Notes under the pieces: model-generated | Told to the model about the DNA's origin: nothing | Database searches by the model: none | Seen by the model: only the letters and a program-made list of their open reading frames with translations | Part shown: in pieces, positions 5,193-9,935 of the stretch | Numbering within the stretch: position 1 is the first letter of the stretch | Layout of the letters: each line of letters begins with the position of its first letter | Assembly (NCBI GenBank): GCA_027622795.1 | Contig: JAQBZA010000087.1 | Coordinates: forward strand, 1 to 9,935 | Length of the DNA: 9,935 nucleotides | Origin: Planctomycetota bacterium | GTDB lineage: Bacteria > Planctomycetota > Planctomycetia > Pirellulales > UBA1268 | Direction of reading: 5' to 3' | Translations under genes and position numbers: made by a program

Positions 5193-6965
5193 ATGCCCCC
5201 CTCCGCGTCACTCGTCCAACCAGCCCTCTGGCCGCTGTCGCTGATCGTGTTTCTGCCGGCATTGGTGGCGGCCTTCCTGTCGCTCCCGATCATCCCCAAG
5301 GCTCGCGAGGAGCTGATCCGCTGGATCACGCTCGGAACGCTCGCGGTGGTGTTCGTGCTATCGCTGTGGATGGCGGTGCCGCAGCTATTTGGCGCGACAG
5401 GCCCGGCCCAGTTTCAGATCGGCCAGCCCGAAATGCAGGCCGTGGTCAAGCTTCCCTGGATTCAGGCCTTCGGGATTGAATACCTGCTTGGCGTCGACGG
5501 CATCAGCCTGCCGCTGGTCGTGCTGACGACGTTTCTCTCAATGCTGGCGGCCGCTGCCAGCTGGCCGATCACCAAGCATGTGAAGGCCTACCACGTGCTG
5601 TTTCTACTTCTGGTGACCGGCATGCTGGGCGTCTTTGTGTCGCTCGATTTCTTCCTCTTCTATGTGTTCTGGGAAGTGATGCTGCTGCCGATGTATTTCC
5701 TCATTGGCATCTGGGGCGGCCCGCGGCGGGAATATGCGGCGATCAAGTTTTTCCTTTACACGCTCCTCGGCAGCGTGCTGATGCTGATCGCGATCCTGAT
5801 GCTCTATTTTTCGAGTGACCTGCGGCTGCTCTCGCCCGAGCAATTGACGGCGGCGCATGTGGTGAGCCCGGCCCTCGAGGCGGCGGCTCAGGCCGAGGCG
5901 GTGCAGGCCATCAAGACGGCCGCCGATCCGGTGCATACGTTCAACCTGCTGGCGCTGGCTGAGTTAGGGCAGCTGCCCAATTCACCGTTCTCGACTTCGA
6001 TGGTCTGGGGAACGAGTCTGGAGATATGGGCCTTCCTGCTCCTGCTGATCGGTTTCGTGATCAAGGTGCCGGTGGTGCCCGTACACACCTGGCTCCCCGA
6101 TGCCCACGTCGAGGCGCCGACGCCGATCTCGATGATTCTGGCCGGCGTGCTCCTAAAGCTTGGCGGCTACGGCATCATTCGCATCTGCTATCCGATCTGC
6201 CCCGGTGCCGGGCTCTCGCTCGCCTGGCTGGTATGCGGGCTGGGCGTGGTGTCGATGGTCTACGGGGCCTTCGCGGCCCTGGCCCAGAAAGACTTCAAGC
6301 GGATGGTGGCCTACAGCTCGGTGAGCCACATGGGCTATGTGATGCTCGGTCTCGGGGTCTGGAGTGCGGTCGCCGGTCAGGAATATCGCTGGGAGGCATG
6401 GGCCCAGGGTGTGAACGGCGCCATGTTCCAGATGCTCGCCCACGGCTTTTCGTCGGCCGGGATGTTCTTCATGGTGGGCGTGCTCTATGACCGTGTCCAC
6501 CATCGCAACCTCGATGAGTTTGGCGGCATCTTCAACCGCATGCCGGTTTATGCGGGGCTGGCAGTTGCCGTCTTCTTCGCCGGGCTGGGGCTGCCGGGCT
6601 TGTGTGGCTTCATCGGCGAGGTGCTTGTGACCCTCTCCAGCTGGAACTACAGCCGCACGCTCGCCGTGATCTCGGCCTTCACGGTGATCCTCACCGCCGC
6701 CTACATCCTGTGGGCGATCCAGCGGGTCTACCTCGGCGCGGAGTACAAGGGGCCGCATGGTGATCACCTTACCCCGATGACCCCCCGCGAACTGTCGATT
6801 GCCGCACCGCTCGTCTTCCTCGCCATCCTGTTTGGCGTCGCTCCGCAGATCCTCTTCAACTACGTCACGCCCACCGTGAATCGGCAGGTGCAGACGCTCG
6901 CGGCCTGGACGCGGGACGTGCATGATGCTCCGGCCCCGGTGGCCGTTGCGGAGGTGGGCAAGTGA
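5193..6965 (+). CDS. nuoM: NADH-quinone oxidoreductase subunit M (antiporter-like)
   Basis: NuoM (ND4 family) is the middle antiporter-like proton channel, between NuoL and NuoN. Expected residues are present: Glu161 in FWEVMLLPMYFLIGIWGG (E. coli Glu144), Lys291 in KVPVVPVHTWLPDAHVEAPT (Lys234), Lys322 in LLKLGGYGIIR (Lys265), and Glu476 in GFIGEV (Glu407). DFKRMVAYSSVSHMGY at 367-382 is the usual discontinuous-helix region. It has 590 residues against 509 in E. coli (from memory). Much of the excess is a polar, helical insert at about 207-275 between membrane helices 6 and 7. The first helix covers about 13-33, which fits the ATG at 5193. The 45-nt gap after nuoL contains a short T-run but no hairpin, and no clear Shine-Dalgarno precedes the start. 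The stop overlaps the nuoN start (GTGA). Confidence 0.96.
   Translation: MPPSASLVQPALWPLSLIVFLPALVAAFLSLPIIPKAREELIRWITLGTLAVVFVLSLWMAVPQLFGATGPAQFQIGQPEMQAVVKLPWIQAFGIEYLLGVDGISLPLVVLTTFLSMLAAAASWPITKHVKAYHVLFLLLVTGMLGVFVSLDFFLFYVFWEVMLLPMYFLIGIWGGPRREYAAIKFFLYTLLGSVLMLIAILMLYFSSDLRLLSPEQLTAAHVVSPALEAAAQAEAVQAIKTAADPVHTFNLLALAELGQLPNSPFSTSMVWGTSLEIWAFLLLLIGFVIKVPVVPVHTWLPDAHVEAPTPISMILAGVLLKLGGYGIIRICYPICPGAGLSLAWLVCGLGVVSMVYGAFAALAQKDFKRMVAYSSVSHMGYVMLGLGVWSAVAGQEYRWEAWAQGVNGAMFQMLAHGFSSAGMFFMVGVLYDRVHHRNLDEFGGIFNRMPVYAGLAVAVFFAGLGLPGLCGFIGEVLVTLSSWNYSRTLAVISAFTVILTAAYILWAIQRVYLGAEYKGPHGDHLTPMTPRELSIAAPLVFLAILFGVAPQILFNYVTPTVNRQVQTLAAWTRDVHDAPAPVAVAEVGK
6950..6954 (+). promoter_or_regulatory. 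Ribosome binding site of nuoN
   Basis: GGAGG inside the end of nuoM, 7 nt before the GTG at 6962. It supports GTG as the true nuoN start and couples nuoN translation to nuoM termination. Confidence 0.6.
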
Positions 6966-8605
6966 ACGACCCAGTGAACATCGGGACGCTGCTTTCGGGC
7001 ACGCTCAACGACACGCTCACGGTTTCGCTGCCGCTGTTTCGTCCGGAACTGGCGTTGTCGGCAACGATCGTGCTGCTGCTGTTGTGCCGCATGCTGCCGG
7101 TGCTCCGGCTGCTCGACTCGGCACTCGTCGCCCTTGGCGGTGCGGCCTTCGCCCTGTGGTATGCCTGGGTCGACCTCCAGGCTCTGCCTCCGCTGGCGGA
7201 GGCGGCCGCGTCGGCCGGCGGCCGCGTTGAGATCTTCTCCGGCCTGCTCGTCTTCGACTCGTTCACAGCCTATCTGCGGTGCATCCTGGCCGGCTTTCTC
7301 GTACTCTATATTGTGTTTACGAAGGTTTCGGGGATTCCCGACCGCGAGGACGGCGCCGACTTTTACTCGCTCGTGCTGGGAGCCACACTCGGCATGTGCC
7401 TGATGGCATCGGCCAATCACCTCCTGATGGTGTTCATGGCCGTCGAGATGGCGAGCGTCCCCTCCTACGCGTTGGCAGGGATCCTGAAGGGGCGGCGGGC
7501 GGCCTCGGAGGCGGCGATCAAGTATGCCGTGTATGGGGCTGGGGCGGCGGGAATCATGCTCTACGGCATCAGCCTGCTGGCAGGCGTGCTGGGCACCTGC
7601 CACCTGCCGAGCATGGCGAATGAATTGGCGAGGGTCGTTCAGGCAGGGCCGCCGGGCGGAAGCGTGATGGTGCTCACCCTCGGAGGGCTCATGCTGGCGG
7701 TGGGGCTGGCCTTCAAACTGTCGGCGGTGCCCTTCCACTTCTGGTGCCCCGACGTCTTCGAAGGGGCGGCGGCCGAAGTGGGAGCCTTTCTGTCGGTGGC
7801 CAGCAAGGCGGCGGCGGTAGCACTCCTGATCCGTGTCGCCTATGCCCTGGGCATGCCGGCCGGGGAAGCGGCGGCAGGGATCGTGGCCGACCTTGCGCCC
7901 GTACGACACTTTTCGGTTGCGGTGATCGCGCTGATGGCGGCGGTCACCTGCACGCTGGGCAACCTCGCTGCCTACGGCCAGACCAACATGAAGCGGCTCC
8001 TGGCCTACTCCACCATCGCCCATGCCGGCTACCTCATGATGGGCGTGGCGGCGGCGATCGCCTTGGCCGGCCCAAAGCCGGCCGCTGCTGCGACCGCCGT
8101 GACCGCTGTGGCCTTCTATCTCGGCACCTATCTGTTCATGAACCTCGCCGCCTTCGCCATCGTGGCCTTCCTGCGGAACCGGCTGCGGAGCGAGGAGATC
8201 GCCTCCTATGCCGGGCTCGTGCGAACCAGCCCCGGCATCGTGGTGGCGACAACCGTGGTGCTCGTGAGCCTGATCGGCCTGCCGCCACTGGCCGGCTTCG
8301 TGGCCAAGTTTCTCGTGTTCTCTTCCTTGGTGGAGGCAATCTCGGCGGGTGTCGATCGGCAGCTCATGCTGCTTTTGCTGGTGGTGGGCGGCCTCAATAC
8401 CGTCATCAGCCTGTTCTATTACCTCCGCGTGCTGAAGGTGATGACCTTTGATGCTCCGCCCGAAGACCGGGCCGGGGAGGCCTTCCCGCTCGTGTCGCTG
8501 CCAGGGGCCGTGGTGACGGCGTTGGCCGTGCCAGTGCTCGTGCTCGGTGTCTTCTGGTCGGGGCTCTATGCTGCCGCCCAACTCGCCGGAGCCTTCGCCT
8601 CGTAA
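6962..8605 (+). CDS. nuoN: NADH-quinone oxidoreductase subunit N (antiporter-like), GTG start
   Basis: NuoN (ND2 family) is the antiporter-like proton channel nearest to NuoK. Residues known from E. coli are present with consistent spacing: Glu162 in FMAVEMASVPSYALAG (Glu133), Lys187 in EAAIKYAVYGA (Lys158), Lys252 in LAFKLSAVPFHFW (Lys217), Lys282 in SVASKAAA (Lys247), and Lys449 in GFVAKF (Lys395). NMKRLLAYSTIAHAGY at 342-357 is typical. The motif after PFHFWCPDVFEGA reads AAEVGAF at 270-276, where most homologues I know have PTPVTAF. It has 547 residues, against 485 in E. coli (from memory), with about 14 membrane helices. The start is a GTG inside the nuoM stop, with a good Shine-Dalgarno. 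An ATG start is not available near the conserved N-terminus. Confidence 0.96.
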   Translation: MNDPVNIGTLLSGTLNDTLTVSLPLFRPELALSATIVLLLLCRMLPVLRLLDSALVALGGAAFALWYAWVDLQALPPLAEAAASAGGRVEIFSGLLVFDSFTAYLRCILAGFLVLYIVFTKVSGIPDREDGADFYSLVLGATLGMCLMASANHLLMVFMAVEMASVPSYALAGILKGRRAASEAAIKYAVYGAGAAGIMLYGISLLAGVLGTCHLPSMANELARVVQAGPPGGSVMVLTLGGLMLAVGLAFKLSAVPFHFWCPDVFEGAAAEVGAFLSVASKAAAVALLIRVAYALGMPAGEAAAGIVADLAPVRHFSVAVIALMAAVTCTLGNLAAYGQTNMKRLLAYSTIAHAGYLMMGVAAAIALAGPKPAAAATAVTAVAFYLGTYLFMNLAAFAIVAFLRNRLRSEEIASYAGLVRTSPGIVVATTVVLVSLIGLPPLAGFVAKFLVFSSLVEAISAGVDRQLMLLLLVVGGLNTVISLFYYLRVLKVMTFDAPPEDRAGEAFPLVSLPGAVVTALAVPVLVLGVFWSGLYAAAQLAGAFAS

Positions 8606-8613
8606 TCGCGAGG
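8598..8613 (+). promoter_or_regulatory. Small hairpin spanning the nuoN stop and the next gene's ribosome binding site
   Basis: cctcg (8598-8602) pairs with cgagg (8609-8613) around the loop taatcg. The nuoN stop codon TAA (8603-8605) lies in the loop. The 3' arm covers most of the Shine-Dalgarno gagga (8610-8614) that serves the ATG at 8623. A ribosome finishing nuoN would open it and free the site, which would couple the two genes. The stem is only 5 bp, so the idea is tentative. Confidence 0.35.
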
Positions 8614-8622
8614 ATCATCGCC

Positions 8623-9057
8623 ATGCCCACTGCTGCACTCCCCCAACTCGTCGCCATCCTGGAGACCTCGCCGGTGATGTATGTCGCCGATTCCGGAATC
8701 TGGTCCTATCCCGGCGACGAAGACCTGAAGCTGGCCCTGGCCGATATCGTGGGCGACCAGCGAAACGTGGCCGAACGGGCGGCTGCGGTGCTCGCCGAGC
8801 GGGAGGTGGCCCCGCCCCAGACCGGTTACCCTCTCTCCTACACCGCCTGGCACGATCTCGATTTGGTCTATCTTTTGCCGCGGCTCATCGAGGGGATGCG
8901 GCGGCAGGTGGCGGCGATCGACGTGCTTGTGGCCGCGCGGCCCGATGACGCCACCGCCATGGAACTGGCCGCCGAGGCCAAGGCCACCACCCTCGGCCAC
9001 ATCGACGTGTTGGAGCAGCAGGCCTCCCGGCTCCGCCACGCCTCTTCCCCGGCCTGA
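8623..9057 (+). CDS. Small helical protein of unknown function between nuoN and tatD
   Basis: I do not recognise a named family for this 144-residue protein. It is mainly alpha-helical: likely helices at about 4-18, 33-60, 73-105 and 109-138. It has no signal peptide or membrane segment and so is probably cytoplasmic. Acidic and His residues sit in the helices (Asp33, Asp45, Glu51, His77, Asp80, Glu90, Asp100, Glu114, Glu118, His126, Glu131), which suggests an up-and-down four-helix bundle of ferritin-like or DinB-like type. A metal site is only a guess, since no ExxH pair is clear. The start is supported by gagga at 8610-8614, 8 nt before the ATG. It lies 17 nt after nuoN and 13 nt before tatD, so it is probably in the same transcript. 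It may help complex I assembly or be unrelated to it. Confidence 0.85.
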   Translation: MPTAALPQLVAILETSPVMYVADSGIWSYPGDEDLKLALADIVGDQRNVAERAAAVLAEREVAPPQTGYPLSYTAWHDLDLVYLLPRLIEGMRRQVAAIDVLVAARPDDATAMELAAEAKATTLGHIDVLEQQASRLRHASSPA

Positions 9058-9070
9058 ACCTGGCCTGAAC
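9051..9070 (+). repeat. Short tandem duplication at the start of tatD
   Basis: ggcctgaac occurs at 9051-9059 and again at 9062-9070. The first copy contains the stop codon of the preceding gene (TGA, 9055-9057) and the second ends directly before the tatD ATG at 9071. It looks like a small slip duplication. It leaves tatD without a Shine-Dalgarno, so tatD translation probably depends on reinitiation. Confidence 0.5.
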
Positions 9071-9844
9071 ATGGCCTTCTACGACAGTCATTGCCACCTC
9101 GATCCGATGCGGTATGGCGATGAACTCCCGCAGGTCATCGCCCGGGCCCGGGCGGCGGGCGTCACCAAGATGACGGTCATCGGCACGCGGGCCGCCGACA
9201 GCGAGGCGGCCGCCGACCTGGCCGCCCGTGAGCCGGGGATCGTCTCGGCCGCCGGCATTCATCCCAACGATGTCGCCGAGATCGCGGCCGACGAATGGGA
9301 TCGGGTCGTGCAATTGCTCTCCGGCGGGCGGGCTCACGCCGTCGGTGAGACCGGCCTCGACTGGTACCGCGACTTCGCCCCTCGGGAACTCCAGCGGGAG
9401 TTTTTCGATCGGCATCTGCGACTCGCCCAGGATCTCGGCCTGCCGGTGGTGATCCACACCCGCGAAAGCATCCGGGATACGCTCGACATGCTTCACGAGG
9501 CGCTCCGCCGCGGGCCGGTGCTGCCGGTCCTCCACTCGTTTACCGGCTCCGCGGCCGAGGCGGCCGAGGCGGTGGACATTGGCTGCTACCTTGGCTTCGC
9601 CGGCATGGTGACGTTTCGTTCCGCCGGCGATCTTCGCGAGGTGGCCAAGACCGTGCCCCTCGACCGCCTGCTGATCGAGACCGACAGCCCATTCCTCTCC
9701 CCGGAGCCCTTCCGCGGGCGGCGGAACGAGCCGGCCCACGTGATCCACACCGGCCGCTGTCTGGCCATCGCCCGCGGCGAACCGCTGGAAAAACTTGCCG
9801 CCGCCACGACGGCCAACGCCGAACGGGTGTTTTCGAACGGGTGA
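9071..9844 (+). CDS. TatD-family metal-dependent hydrolase (DNase-like)
   Basis: A TIM-barrel amidohydrolase-fold protein of the TatD family, whose studied members are divalent-metal-dependent DNases active in the cytoplasm. The metal-binding set is complete: His7 and His9 in YDSHCHLD, Glu93 in GETGLDWYRD, His129 in VVIHTRE, His155 in LHSFTGS, and Asp205 in IETDSPFLSPEPFRG; AGIHPN at 61-66 is also typical. The length of 257 residues is normal. The start at 9071 places the metal motif SHCHLD at residues 6-11, as in other members, although no Shine-Dalgarno is present. It follows the unknown helical protein by 13 nt and appears to end the operon; the next bases carry the inverted copy of the upstream repeat. 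Link to complex I is by position only. Bacteria often hold several TatD paralogues (TatD, YcfH, YjjV), and I cannot say which one this is. Confidence 0.93.
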   Translation: MAFYDSHCHLDPMRYGDELPQVIARARAAGVTKMTVIGTRAADSEAAADLAAREPGIVSAAGIHPNDVAEIAADEWDRVVQLLSGGRAHAVGETGLDWYRDFAPRELQREFFDRHLRLAQDLGLPVVIHTRESIRDTLDMLHEALRRGPVLPVLHSFTGSAAEAAEAVDIGCYLGFAGMVTFRSAGDLREVAKTVPLDRLLIETDSPFLSPEPFRGRRNEPAHVIHTGRCLAIARGEPLEKLAAATTANAERVFSNG

Positions 9845-9862
9845 CGCCTTTGGTGGTGCGGC

Positions 9863-9876
9863 TCGGGGTTGCCCGT
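9863..9876 (+). repeat. 14-bp direct repeat, copy 2 (partner 54-67)
   Basis: Identical to positions 54-67 and in the same orientation. Here it overlaps the outer edge of the longer inverted repeat (9867-9927), whereas the first copy lies 60 bp upstream of the repeat at 127-186. This suggests a mosaic or palindromic element family. Confidence 0.6.
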
Positions 9877-9927
9877 ACCCTCTCGCCGGACGTTCGCTGC
9901 GGGCATCCCTGCCCTCCGCTCACTCGG
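9867..9927 (-). repeat. Intergenic repeat, copy 2, inverted relative to 127-186
   Basis: Its reverse complement matches 127-186, best in the core 9883-9927 (42 of 45 columns). On the - strand the core hairpin reads gggca, loop ggga, tgccc: the same 5-bp stem as in copy 1 with a loop one base longer. It starts 22 nt after the tatD stop. In RNA from the operon the hairpin could mark or protect the 3' end, but no U-run follows, so it is not a classic intrinsic terminator. The element may continue past the window edge. Confidence 0.7.
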
Positions 9928-9935
9928 AGGTGGCT

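Noticed and set aside
8065..8083. 7-bp hairpin ggccggc-ccaaa-gccggcc inside nuoN
   Set aside because: GGCCGGC-type words are frequent in this GC-rich DNA, and the stretch encodes an ordinary Ala/Gly/Pro loop, so chance is enough.
6860..8581. 573-codon open frame on the - strand opposite nuoN
   Set aside because: Same composition effect. The His/Arg/Gln-rich product matches no family, and the + strand gene carries all key NuoN residues.
1..9935. Mrp-type Na+/H+ antiporter cluster instead of complex I
   Set aside because: Presence of nuoH with complete ERK and quinone-loop motifs, and of separate nuoJ, K, L, M and N in complex I order, fits complex I rather than Mrp.
1..9935. CRISPR array, tRNA, rRNA or insertion sequence
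   Set aside because: I saw no regularly spaced direct repeats, no tRNA cloverleaf or rRNA stretch, and no transposase; the only repeats are the intergenic ones listed.

Overview
The window is a GC-rich stretch in which every supported gene reads on the + strand. It carries the membrane arm of respiratory complex I (proton-pumping NADH:quinone oxidoreductase) in the order nuoH-nuoJ-nuoK-nuoL-nuoM-nuoN. These are followed closely by a small helical protein I cannot name and by a TatD-family metal-dependent hydrolase. The style of the Nuo proteins (extended loops and tails, His-rich NuoL loop, altered NuoN motif) together with high GC makes me think of Planctomycetota, perhaps Pirellulales. That is recognition from memory, not proof.

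Layout. Positions 1-315 hold no gene I can support. They contain a 14-bp sequence repeated at the far end of the window, a branched stem-loop (85-126), a dispersed-type repeat (127-186) and an inverted repeat just before nuoH (258-298). Positions 316-8605 are the six nuo genes, tightly packed: H/J and J/K overlap by 4 bp (ATGA), K-L is 25 nt, L-M is 45 nt, and M/N overlap by 4 bp (GTGA). A 144-residue protein (8623-9057) starts 17 nt after nuoN, and tatD (9071-9844) starts 13 nt after that. Positions 9845-9935 carry an inverted copy of the upstream repeat, so the whole gene block is bracketed by the same element in opposite orientations.

How it works together. NuoH forms the quinone chamber and the joint to the peripheral arm. 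NuoJ and NuoK carry the first stretch of the central polar axis. NuoN, NuoM and NuoL are the three antiporter-like proton channels, and the NuoL lateral helix ties them together. The known key Glu/Lys residues are present in K, L, M and N, so these look like working pump subunits. The peripheral-arm genes (nuoB-G, I) and nuoA are not in the window. In particular nuoI is missing from its usual place between nuoH and nuoJ, so the electron-input module must be encoded elsewhere or be replaced.

I do not see a clearly new defence or mobile system. The most interesting items are the flanking inverted repeats with a conserved hairpin, a perfect 10-bp hairpin inside the start of nuoK, the membrane-arm-only gene set, the His-rich NuoL loop, and the unknown gene linked to nuoN and tatD.
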